Shown here one piece after another: positions 31,171-37,736 of a stretch of 37,736 nt of DNA (position 1 is its first letter; each line of letters begins with the position of its first letter). The position numbers and the translations under genes are program-made. Origin of the DNA: SIG440 sp045591035 (GTDB taxonomy: Bacteria; Bacillota; Clostridia; Monoglobales; Monoglobaceae); assembly GCA_045591035.1 (NCBI GenBank), contig JAZNSG010000016.1:1-37736 (forward strand), written 5' to 3'. The notes beneath the pieces are model-generated. The model was not told where the DNA came from. It ran no database searches and saw nothing but the letters and a program-made list of their open reading frames with translations.

Positions 31171-32547
31171 ATGACACAACATGCATCAGAACGAAAAGAA
31201 TTTTGGCATTTATTGATTACTCTTGCACTTCCCATAGCTTTTCAGCATTTGCTTATTAATTCTCTTACATTTATAGATACATTATTTATGAGTCAACTTG
31301 GCGATATTGCTCTTTCGGCTTCGGGTATGGCAACACAGTGGAGCTGGTTGCTTAATATGATATGCTTCGGCATCTGTTCTGGAACATCACTTTTTGTTGC
31401 ACAATATTGGGGCGCTCGAAATTTTTCAGATATACATCGCATACATAAGGTCGCAACAGTTTCTGCAATTAGTGTTGCTCTGGTTTTTTCTTTTGCTGCT
31501 ATAGTTTTTCCTGAAATTATTATGAGAGTTTTTAACCGCAATTTTGATGTTGTTGAAGCCGGTGCTTCATATTTGAGAATAGTTGCGTATTCATATCCGG
31601 CAGCGATTCTCTCTTCTGTTTTTTCAACGGTGCTGCGTTCTACTGAAAAAGTAAAGCTACCTATGGTGGCCTCTGTTGCTGCCACATTGATTAATATTGT
31701 ACTCGACTATGCTCTTATATTCGGCAAACTCGGTCTGCCGGCTATGGGAGTTAAAGGAGCGGCACTTGCAACAGCTATATCGGCGTGGATAGGCTTTGGT
31801 TTATTAGTGCTTGTTTCTGTAAAACAAAAAAACATTATTGTAATGCCAATAAAAGATTTTTTTTCTTTTTCCCTTGATGATTTTAAAGTGTTTATAAAAA
31901 AGGCATCCCCTGTGATAATTAATGAGCTTTTGTGGGGGCTGGGTACTGTTTGCAACAATGTTATTTATTCAAATACAGGATATGAGAATTATGCGGCGTG
32001 TACCATTTTAAGAACAGTAGAAAGCCTGTTTCTGATTTTGTTTATAGGCCTTAATGACGGCGGAGCCATAATAATCGGAAAGACGATTGGCGAGGGAAAA
32101 TATGACAAAGCGTATCGTAACTCAAAGCGACTTGCTATATCAATACCAATTATAAGTGTGTTTATTGCAATATTCGCAATTGCATTTAAGGAAAAGGTGG
32201 TTTATCTCTTTAATGTGAGCGGTAATATTACAGATACAACTGTTGGTATTGCGTTAACGCTTATAACTATTTATGCGATGGAGCTGTGCGTGCGTAATAT
32301 TCCGTACACTATGGTGTGTGCAGTTTTCCGTTCCGGAGGGGATTCGGTAACGGGTGCCAAATATGAAATAATATGCCTTTGGATGATTGCCATTCCTGCC
32401 ACTTTCGTAGCGGCGTTTTGGCTTAAGTTGCCTTTCCCTTTAGTGTTTCTCATTGGATACCTTGGCGAAGATATTCCCAAAAGTATACTGTGCCTTAAGC
32501 ATTTTGTAAGCAGAAAGTGGATAAAACCCGTAACAGTAAAAGAGTAA
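31171..32547 (+). CDS. MATE family efflux transporter
   Basis: 458 aa with about 12 membrane segments in two similar halves. MATE landmarks: PIAFQHLLINSLTFIDTLFMSQLG, QWSWLLNMICFGICSGTSLFVAQYWGA, and the second-half VKGAALATAIS. Exports small organic cations or related compounds with Na+ or H+; substrate not predictable. ATG with GGGAGAG. No regulator next to it. Confidence 0.92.
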   Translation: MTQHASERKEFWHLLITLALPIAFQHLLINSLTFIDTLFMSQLGDIALSASGMATQWSWLLNMICFGICSGTSLFVAQYWGARNFSDIHRIHKVATVSAISVALVFSFAAIVFPEIIMRVFNRNFDVVEAGASYLRIVAYSYPAAILSSVFSTVLRSTEKVKLPMVASVAATLINIVLDYALIFGKLGLPAMGVKGAALATAISAWIGFGLLVLVSVKQKNIIVMPIKDFFSFSLDDFKVFIKKASPVIINELLWGLGTVCNNVIYSNTGYENYAACTILRTVESLFLILFIGLNDGGAIIIGKTIGEGKYDKAYRNSKRLAISIPIISVFIAIFAIAFKEKVVYLFNVSGNITDTTVGIALTLITIYAMELCVRNIPYTMVCAVFRSGGDSVTGAKYEIICLWMIAIPATFVAAFWLKLPFPLVFLIGYLGEDIPKSILCLKHFVSRKWIKPVTVKE

Positions 32548-32600
32548 CGCACACAGCCTGATAGGGTTTGTGAATTAATGTTTAAATAATAGTTTAATAT

Positions 32601-32642
32601 TTCAAAAGCCGTTTCTATATATTTTGAGAACGGCCTTTGAAA
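32601..32642 (+). other. Hairpin after the MATE gene
   Basis: A stem of about 15 bp with one interior mismatch (32601-32616 with 32627-32642), GC-rich core GCCGTT/AACGGC, without a T-run; a possible transcript 3' stem. The following 180 bp (32643-32820) is AT-rich and contains nothing I can assign. Confidence 0.45.
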
Positions 32643-32820
32643 TAAGTACTGTTTTCAGGCAGAAATCTGGCGAGTAAATATGCTTTTTCTATATTGCAAT
32701 TTGCACAAATAGTAAAAACAAATAACGATATAAATAAAATTATTTTTAATTTGTCTTGGTCAGATTGCCCTAAAAAAATAAAAAAAATTTTTTTTCCGTG
32801 TAAAAAATCACTAAACACCA

Positions 32821-32850
32821 TTGACAAATGTACCAAAGCTATGGTATAAT
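32821..32850 (+). promoter_or_regulatory. Promoter of the carbohydrate ABC transporter operon
   Basis: TTGACA (32821-32826), 18-nt spacer, TATAAT (32845-32850). Predicted start near 32857 leaves a 207-nt leader. Confidence 0.8.
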
Positions 32851-32856
32851 TTCGAA

Positions 32857-33063
32857 GTAATGGTTATGGATAGTGAAATTATGCAAAATTGTGTAGTAAT
32901 TCTGCACAAAAGGTGCCTTGCTGGTGAAAATTTCACTTACATATAGAGTTGTAAATAATTCAAGCAGGAGATTTTGTGGTCCTTGATGATGGGCTGTGAA
33001 TGTGGCTTTAAACTCTCCATGTCATGACTATCATGCTCACGGTAACATGACATATATCCTATA
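32857..33063 (+). promoter_or_regulatory. Long structured leader of the ABC transporter operon
   Basis: Two notable pairings: AGTGAAATT (32872-32880) with AATTTCACT (32930-32938), closing a 50-nt domain; and ATGTCATG (33019-33026) with CATGACAT (33046-33053), just before the first gene. Between them, GCAGGAG (32964-32970) precedes a 7-codon mini-ORF (GTG 32976 to TGA 32999). No known riboswitch is recognised. Confidence 0.4.
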
Positions 33064-34035
33064 ATGATGAGCAGAAAGGTTTATGGTTTTTTTATGAAGA
33101 CTCCAAAAGATTTAGTTACCTATGGACCTCAAAAGTCTGTGTGGCAACGGATGACATCACAGTGGGAACTTTATTTGTTCCTTTTGCCTGCTGTCGTATT
33201 CCTTATTATTTTTAACTATGTACCTATGTATGGTATAACCTTAGCGTTTAAGGATTACAGTGTTAGAAAAGGCATTATGGGTTCAGATTGGATAGGGATG
33301 GAACATTTTATCCGTTTCTTTAATTCCCCCAAGAGCTGGGAAATGATAAAGAATACTGTCAGCATTTCTTTGACGTCGACCTTGCTTAGCTTCCCTATAC
33401 CGATTATATTTGCAATTTTGCTTCATCAAATTGAATGCAAGTGGTTTAAAAAGAGCGTTCAGAATATGACGTATATACCTTATATGTTATCTGTTGTTAT
33501 CATTATCAGTATTGCTCGTGTTTTCTGTGACCTTGATTCCGGTGTGTTTAATATAATTCTTAAGGCAATGGGAAAAGAACAAATTCTGTTCTTTGCTGAA
33601 CCGGATTATGTTTTCTGGATATATTGGTTGACCGGAATTTGGCAGACGATGGGTTACTCGGCGGTTCTTTATCTTGCTGCGTTATCCGGTGTTGACCAGG
33701 AACAGCTTGAAGCGGCTAAAATTGACGGTGCAAACAGATTGAGAGTTATTTGGAACATTGAATTGCCTGCTATTTCAGAAACCATCATTATTATGCTTAT
33801 TATGGCTTTCGGAAGCGTTTTCGCAGTATCTGCAGATAAGATGATTCTTATAAAGAACCCCATGAATGTTGAGGCGTCTGAGGTTATTGCTACATATGTT
33901 TATGAAAATGGTATTATGGGTAGAGAAAAAGACTATACAACCGCTATTGGACTCTTTAATACCTTGGTTGGCGTTGTCAGCGTTTTGATTGTAAACAAGA
34001 TTGCCAGCGTCGTTTCAGACACATCATTATTCTAA
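33064..34035 (+). CDS. Carbohydrate ABC transporter permease (LplB-like)
   Basis: 323 aa, six membrane segments. MTSQWELYLFLLPAVVFLIIF and NYVPMYGITLAFKDY are typical of the LplB branch; the EAA loop that contacts the ATPase is EQLEAAKIDGANRLRVIWNI. First gene of a three-gene importer. The ATG at 33064 has no strong site and in-frame ATGs at 33067 and 33094 are alternatives. No ATPase is encoded here, so a shared MsmX-type ATPase is likely (inference). Confidence 0.9.
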   Translation: MMSRKVYGFFMKTPKDLVTYGPQKSVWQRMTSQWELYLFLLPAVVFLIIFNYVPMYGITLAFKDYSVRKGIMGSDWIGMEHFIRFFNSPKSWEMIKNTVSISLTSTLLSFPIPIIFAILLHQIECKWFKKSVQNMTYIPYMLSVVIIISIARVFCDLDSGVFNIILKAMGKEQILFFAEPDYVFWIYWLTGIWQTMGYSAVLYLAALSGVDQEQLEAAKIDGANRLRVIWNIELPAISETIIIMLIMAFGSVFAVSADKMILIKNPMNVEASEVIATYVYENGIMGREKDYTTAIGLFNTLVGVVSVLIVNKIASVVSDTSLF

Positions 34036-34051
34036 AGGAGGGATAACTAAT

Positions 34052-34933
34052 ATGAAGATGAAATCTAAGTCGGATATTGTTTTCGACATTATAAACTACA
34101 TAATTCTTACCATAGTATTTCTAATTGCTTTTTATCCTTTGTACTTCGTTGTTATCGCTTCCTTTAGTCATCCGAAGTATGTTACTGCCGGCGAAACGCT
34201 ATTTTTTATAAAGGGATTTACTCTTGACGGATATAATACTATGTTCCAGAATGAGATAATCTGGAGCGGTTACAAAAACAGTGCTATCTATACCCTGGTA
34301 GGAACAATCATTAACCTTTGTGTTTTGATTCCTGCGTCTTTTGCCCTTTCGAGAAAAGAGCTAGTGGGAAGAAAATTCTTTACTGCTGCAATGCTTTTTT
34401 GTATGTATTTTAGTGGAGGTGCAGTACCCCTTTATATGGTAGTTAAAAACCTTGGACTTATGGACTCTATCTGGTCATTGGTTCTTCCGGGAGCATTCAG
34501 TGTTTATAACATGATTATTTGCAGAAGCTTTTTCTCAAGTAACGTGTCAGAAGAGCTTTATGAATCGGTTAAAATTGATGGTGGAGGATATGCTACGTTT
34601 TTCTTCAGAATTGTCCTTCCCCTTTCTAAATCAATTATAGCAGTTATGGTACTTTACCATGCACTTGGACATTGGAATTCATACCTCAGTGCTTTGTATT
34701 ATATAAGTGATACGAAGAAATATCCTCTTCAGGTTGTTCTTCAAGAAATAACATCAACACTTACTCCCCAGGGAGCTGAAAGTATGAGCCAGGGCACTGT
34801 TAAAGGACAGAATGTTGTTCAGTTGGTTAAATACACAACAATTATTATTGCTGCGTTACCTATGATTATTCTTTATCCCTTTGTTCAAAAACACTTTGTT
34901 TCGGGTGTAATGATTGGTTCTGTAAAAGGCTAA
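34052..34933 (+). CDS. Carbohydrate ABC transporter permease (YtcP/AraQ-like)
   Basis: 293 aa from ATG 34052, with AAGGAGGG 8 nt upstream; upstream in-frame starts lie inside the LplB-like gene. Six membrane segments; INYIILTIVFLIAFYPLYFVVIASFS at the start and the EAA loop EELYESVKIDGGGYATFFFRI. Forms the membrane channel with the preceding permease. 16 bp after it, so the same operon. Confidence 0.92.
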   Translation: MKMKSKSDIVFDIINYIILTIVFLIAFYPLYFVVIASFSHPKYVTAGETLFFIKGFTLDGYNTMFQNEIIWSGYKNSAIYTLVGTIINLCVLIPASFALSRKELVGRKFFTAAMLFCMYFSGGAVPLYMVVKNLGLMDSIWSLVLPGAFSVYNMIICRSFFSSNVSEELYESVKIDGGGYATFFFRIVLPLSKSIIAVMVLYHALGHWNSYLSALYYISDTKKYPLQVVLQEITSTLTPQGAESMSQGTVKGQNVVQLVKYTTIIIAALPMIILYPFVQKHFVSGVMIGSVKG

Positions 34934-34995
34934 ATAAAAAATGGTTGCAGATTATCCATAAAATCTGAAAATTTATAAAAAGGATGTGTAAAAGT

Positions 34996-36585
34996 ATGAA
35001 AAAAGTAATCAGTATTTTACTTACCGTTACCCTGATTATTGGGTTGGTTGCTGCACTTGCAGGTTGTGGTAAGGACAATACAGGCGGAAAGATTACAGTA
35101 TGGGGCGGTATGGAAGGTAATGCTGCAAACCCCAGAATTCTTTCCATTCAGGAATATTACCACAATACATGGAGAGGTTATAATCCTGATGCGGAAATCG
35201 AATTTATAAGCGGTGAAGCAAGTATGCTTATGGAGTCTGGTGACTATCCTGATGTGTTTATGAAAACTGAATTCCAAAACCAGGATATAGCAGCTTATGC
35301 AGCTGAGGGTATCTTGATTCCTTTGGAAGACTACATCAACGAAAAGGATACACCTAACATTTACAGAATGTTCACCGAAGCACCCTCAACAAAGGCTGTT
35401 TCAACTTCTCCCGACGGACATATTTATGCATTGCCACAGTATAATGGTCGTGTAGACTCATATATCGAATCATTCTGGTACATAAACAAGGCTTGGCTTG
35501 ATAAGCTTGGTCTTGAAATTCCAAAGACTTTGGATGAACTTTACGATGTTTTGATTGCGTTCAGAGATAAGGACCCCAATGGCAACGGAAAGAAGGATGA
35601 AGTTCCTTTCCTCTTTGGTGAAAAACTTGCTTATCAGTATCCTGAAACATTGCTCTCGTGCTGGGGCGTTTCAACAAAGTTTGGTATGTATGATGGCTGG
35701 TTAAATGTTATTGATGGAAAAGTTCGTTTCACTCCTTTAATTGATGAATGGAAGGAAATGTGCAGATATTACAACAAGCTTTATAACGAGGGCTTGATTC
35801 CAAAGGATTCGTTTATTACAACTGATTCTGCTGAGTACTTCAATAAGTGTCAGGCAGATACTGCTATTGTAGGTGCTACTTTCGCAAATACTAATCCTTT
35901 TGTTGACAATGCTGACCAGTATCAGATTATTGAACCTCTCAGAGCTAATCCTGATATTACCCCTGTTTTCCATATTCATCCCGGATATCTTGGCACAAAG
36001 AACGGTGCGGTAATTACAGAGGCTTGTGAAAATCCCAAAGCTGCAATGAAGTTCCTTGATGGTTTCTATGATGTTGACCAGTCAATTATGAACTGGTATG
36101 GTCCTATAGGCACATTGGAAGAAGGCGGTACTTTCAAAGAAAAGAATGCAGATGGTATGTATATCTGGAATGAGCCAAAAGAAGGCGAAACAGAAATAGA
36201 CCTTTACACAAACAACACGTTGTATGGTCCTCATATGATAGGTTATATGCCTATGGATTCTGTAGGTAAAATCCTTGAATCTGCTCCTTTCTTCGAAACT
36301 CTTGAAGAAGCATTGGCAATTTACGAAAAGTACATTGACCCATCAACATGGCCTCGTCCATACTACAGCCTTGAAGATGCTGACAAGATTAACACATTGC
36401 TAACAGACCTTGTAGCTTCTGTTGATACTTGGAAGGCTAACTTCATCACCGGCAAAAAGGATGTTGATAAAGACTGGGATACATATATTGCTGAGATAAA
36501 GTCTCTTGGCGCTGAAGAATACCAGAGTATCAACCAGAGGACCTATGATGTATACACTGCTCAAATGGAATCAATGATGAAATAA
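34996..36585 (+). CDS. Extracellular solute-binding lipoprotein (sugar ABC transporter, LipO-like)
   Basis: 529 aa from ATG 34996, with AAAGGATG upstream. A lipoprotein signal peptide ends in lipobox LAGC (Cys24); the mature part has the cluster-B solute-binding fold of family 1 (COG1653): ITVWGGMEGN, YPDVFMKTEF, NGKKDEVPFLFG. Long (about 530 aa) binders of this LipO type go with LplB/YtcP permeases and usually bind oligosaccharides such as glycan or uronic-acid breakdown products. Sugar not predictable. Last gene of the operon; no glycosidase or regulator in the window. Confidence 0.92.
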   Translation: MKKVISILLTVTLIIGLVAALAGCGKDNTGGKITVWGGMEGNAANPRILSIQEYYHNTWRGYNPDAEIEFISGEASMLMESGDYPDVFMKTEFQNQDIAAYAAEGILIPLEDYINEKDTPNIYRMFTEAPSTKAVSTSPDGHIYALPQYNGRVDSYIESFWYINKAWLDKLGLEIPKTLDELYDVLIAFRDKDPNGNGKKDEVPFLFGEKLAYQYPETLLSCWGVSTKFGMYDGWLNVIDGKVRFTPLIDEWKEMCRYYNKLYNEGLIPKDSFITTDSAEYFNKCQADTAIVGATFANTNPFVDNADQYQIIEPLRANPDITPVFHIHPGYLGTKNGAVITEACENPKAAMKFLDGFYDVDQSIMNWYGPIGTLEEGGTFKEKNADGMYIWNEPKEGETEIDLYTNNTLYGPHMIGYMPMDSVGKILESAPFFETLEEALAIYEKYIDPSTWPRPYYSLEDADKINTLLTDLVASVDTWKANFITGKKDVDKDWDTYIAEIKSLGAEEYQSINQRTYDVYTAQMESMMK

Positions 36586-36602
36586 TCAAAGGTTTAGTCA
36601 TT

Positions 36603-36635
36603 AAAAGTGACCGGAGTAATTCGGTCACTTTTTTT
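36603..36635 (+). terminator. Terminator after the ABC transporter operon
   Basis: An 11-bp stem (AAAAGTGACCG from 36603 with CGGTCACTTTT) and a long T-run, about 17 nt after the binding-protein stop. Confidence 0.88.
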
Positions 36636-36647
36636 GTATAATGAAAA

Positions 36648-36775
36648 CCACGCTAAGCCTTGCGTGGCGTCATTCTGAACGCAGTGAAGAATCTCTTGAG
36701 ATTCCTCGTCGCTGACACTTTCCTCGGAATGACAAGGGTGGCTGTTGTTCTGAATGCGGTGAAGAATCTCATAGC
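36648..36775 (+). repeat. MITE-like palindromic repeat (TTCTGAAYGCRGTGAAGAATCTC type)
   Basis: Two copies of a TTCTGAA(C/T)GC(A/G)GTGAAG repeat start at about 36673 and 36749. The first lies in a nested palindrome: CCACGC/GCGTGG (36648-36653, 36662-36667), then GTCATTC (36669-36675) with GAATGAC (36727-36733), enclosing GAATCTC/GAGATTC (36689-36695, 36698-36704). The following 36776-36898 is AT-rich with nothing assignable. Similar GAATGAC-ended repeats are common in bacterial intergenic DNA. Non-coding. Confidence 0.7.
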
Positions 36776-36907
36776 CTCTCTTTACACAAGGTAGGTTATT
36801 TTATTGTGTTACAAAAGCTAAGGAATTTGTGCAAATTTTTGTTTTTATTATGCTGTAACCAAATTTACCCCCAGGAATATACTGAAATTAAAGGGTAGGT
36901 GGTTTTT

Positions 36908-37087
36908 ATGCTGAGAAAAAAACATTGTTCCAGGTGTGCACCGAAAAGAGGTTCGGGTATAGGATATTTTTTTATTGCTATGGGAACCGGACTGTTTTTT
37001 GCATATGCTATTCCAAGATATATTTTAATTACAATTTTGGGATTATGCCTGATTGGCGGTGGCATTTGCATGATTGTTAAAAAATAA
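36908..37087 (+). CDS. Small membrane protein next to spoVM
   Basis: 59 aa from ATG 36908 (GGGTAGGTGG upstream; GTG at 36899 overlaps it). A basic N-terminus with CSRC, then two helices (about 19-36 and 38-55) as a membrane hairpin, with GSGIGYFFIAMGTGLFFAY. I recognise no characterised family. It lies 40 bp upstream of spoVM on the same strand, so possibly sporulation linked. Confidence 0.65.
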   Translation: MLRKKHCSRCAPKRGSGIGYFFIAMGTGLFFAYAIPRYILITILGLCLIGGGICMIVKK

Positions 37088-37127
37088 AAATTGAAACCAT
37101 ATCCAAGGCTATGAAAGGAGAGATTAA

Positions 37128-37208
37128 ATGAAAATTGTTGTTGTGAAAGCTCCCAAACTTTTAAGAGGTATTTTGAAGAGTATATTCAAGATAAAAAATG
37201 ACGATTAA
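37128..37208 (+). CDS. spoVM: Stage V sporulation protein M
   Basis: A 26-codon gene, too short for most gene finders. The peptide begins MKIVVVKAPKLL and ends FKIKNDD; B. subtilis SpoVM is also 26 aa, an amphipathic helix with Pro9 at the position conserved here. SpoVM recognises the convex forespore membrane and recruits the coat ATPase SpoIVA. The ATG has AAAGGAGAG 5 nt upstream. Neighbouring convergent rpmB is the same gene order as in Bacillus, which supports the call. Followed by its own terminator. Confidence 0.85.
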   Translation: MKIVVVKAPKLLRGILKSIFKIKNDD

Positions 37209-37240
37209 GATACATAAGGTTTTAATAAAAGTAATTGGTG

Positions 37241-37259
37241 AAACGCCTGTGCGTTTTTT
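37241..37259 (+). terminator. Terminator after spoVM
   Basis: AAACGC (37241-37246), CTGT loop, GCGTTT and a T-run to 37259; a small but complete intrinsic terminator. Confidence 0.7.
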
Positions 37260-37284
37260 CTGAGACACTTTCATTATAATAATA

Positions 37285-37322
37285 AAAGAGCCATAGGCGA
37301 ATACATCGCTTATGGCCCTTAA
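37285..37322 (-). terminator. Terminator of rpmB
   Basis: Minus strand: a long stem with one mismatch (about 37288-37300 with 37306-37318) followed by TCTTTTATTATT, 17 nt after the rpmB stop. Confidence 0.75.
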
Positions 37323-37338
37323 ATATTTTTGACTAAGA

Positions 37339-37527
37339 TTAAACAGCTCTTTGAACTTTGCCTGATCTCAAGCATCTTGAACAAGCATAAACTCTTTTGG
37401 GTGTGCCGTCAACAACAGCCTTAACTCTTCTGATATTAGGCTTCCATGTTCTGTTTGAACGACGATGTGAGTGAGAAACCTTTATTCCGAATTTCAATTC
37501 CTTACCGCAAATTTCGCATTTTGCCAT
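37339..37527 (-). CDS. rpmB: 50S ribosomal protein L28 (zinc-ribbon form)
   Basis: 62 aa from ATG 37527, preceded by GGAGGTG; an upstream extension of 16 residues is rejected. MAKCEICGKELKFG and KRVYACSRCLRSGK supply two CxxC pairs, the Zn-binding (C+) form of L28; HSHRRSNRTWKPN is the family core. Single-gene unit with promoter and terminator, convergent with spoVM. Confidence 0.96.
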   Translation of the reverse strand: MAKCEICGKELKFGIKVSHSHRRSNRTWKPNIRRVKAVVDGTPKRVYACSRCLRSGKVQRAV

Positions 37528-37583
37528 TATATATACACCTCCTAAATGCAACGCATAAAAATCTACTTTAATCAACTTGAATA

Positions 37584-37612
37584 AGTATAACAGAAAAAAT
37601 CAATTTTGGCAA
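37584..37612 (-). promoter_or_regulatory. Promoter of rpmB
   Basis: Minus strand: TTGCCA (37607-37612), 17-nt spacer, TATACT (37584-37589), 57 nt upstream of the start. Confidence 0.7.
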
Positions 37613-37671
37613 GGGTTTTTTTAAAAAAATTTTAAATTTATTCAAAATATGCGTTAAATTTTATTTTTATG

Positions 37672-37700
37672 TTGCAAAACTTTTAAAAATGATGTATATT
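37672..37700 (+). promoter_or_regulatory. Possible rightward promoter at the window edge
   Basis: TTGCAA (37672-37677), 17-nt spacer, TATATT (37695-37700), pointing to a gene beyond the window. In Bacillus the gene after rpmB on this side is yloU (Asp23 family), which would fit. Confidence 0.4.
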
Positions 37701-37736
37701 TAAATAGCGGGTTTATGTAGTGCTTTATGTAAGCTT

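Noticed and set aside
32615..32836. Minus-strand ORF of 73 codons upstream of the ABC operon
   Set aside because: It lies over AT-rich homopolymer DNA and part of the promoter; no ribosome site or recognisable sequence.

Overview
The window reads as chromosomal DNA of a low-GC, anaerobic, spore-forming Clostridia-type Firmicute, probably an uncultured gut relative of the Ruminococcaceae/Oscillospiraceae; that placement is inference. The evidence is AT-rich sequence with strong Shine-Dalgarno sites and TTG/GTG starts, consensus TTGACA-17-TATAAT promoters, a T-box leader, a one-chain pyruvate:ferredoxin oxidoreductase, a flavoprotein-rubredoxin fusion, a TRAP (MtrB) homologue, and sporulation genes: spoVM beside rpmB, a LysM-GH18 cortex-lytic-type enzyme and a CotJC-like Mn catalase. 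No prophage, IS transposase or CRISPR array is visible.

Layout. 1-1.5 kb: end of dapA and lysA (lysine/DAP synthesis). 1.6-4.2 kb: a strong promoter, a T-box riboswitch and one long gene fusing an XRE helix-turn-helix, a cupin and an acyl-CoA-synthetase-type adenylation module. 4.3-7.8 kb (minus): der-plsY-gpsA-flavin reductase, a GTPase plus phospholipid-precursor operon. 8-14.2 kb: short housekeeping and accessory units (flavin reductase-rubredoxin, Cys-rich membrane protein, DUF6512-like protein, FAD-Rieske oxidoreductase, YjjG-type HAD phosphatase, aldose epimerase, spore hydrolase). 14.2-19.9 kb (minus): nifJ, then rpsB-tsf with a structured leader. 20-22.5 kb: rhamnulokinase, mtrB (TRAP) and pgsA.

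22.6-28.2 kb: a seven-gene operon from a consensus promoter: Wzz-type adaptor, BY-kinase with a Gly/Tyr tail, PHP tyrosine phosphatase, VanZ-like protein, an unknown membrane-anchored protein, an SLH-domain surface protein and a YiiX-like papain-fold protein. It looks like a signalling/assembly and wall-anchoring module for a surface polysaccharide, but has no glycosyltransferase in it. 28.2-30.3 kb: tRNA-CAU, then about 580 bp of non-coding hairpin repeats and a tRNA T-arm remnant, then a small locus of XRE repressor, two duplicated operators, a SHOCT/DUF5780-like membrane protein and a small membrane protein. 30.3-32.5 kb: Mn catalase and a MATE exporter. 32.8-36.6 kb: a carbohydrate ABC importer (LplB/YtcP-type permeases and a lipoprotein) with a long structured leader. 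36.6-37.7 kb: a small MITE-like repeat, a 59-aa membrane protein, spoVM (26 aa) and rpmB.

The most unusual items are the T-box-controlled XRE-cupin-adenylate-forming fusion, the TRAP homologue with Ser at the usual RNA-contact Arg, the seven-gene BY-kinase/SLH operon, and the hairpin array at 28365-28536, built from mirrored CGATATG/CATATCG spacers.
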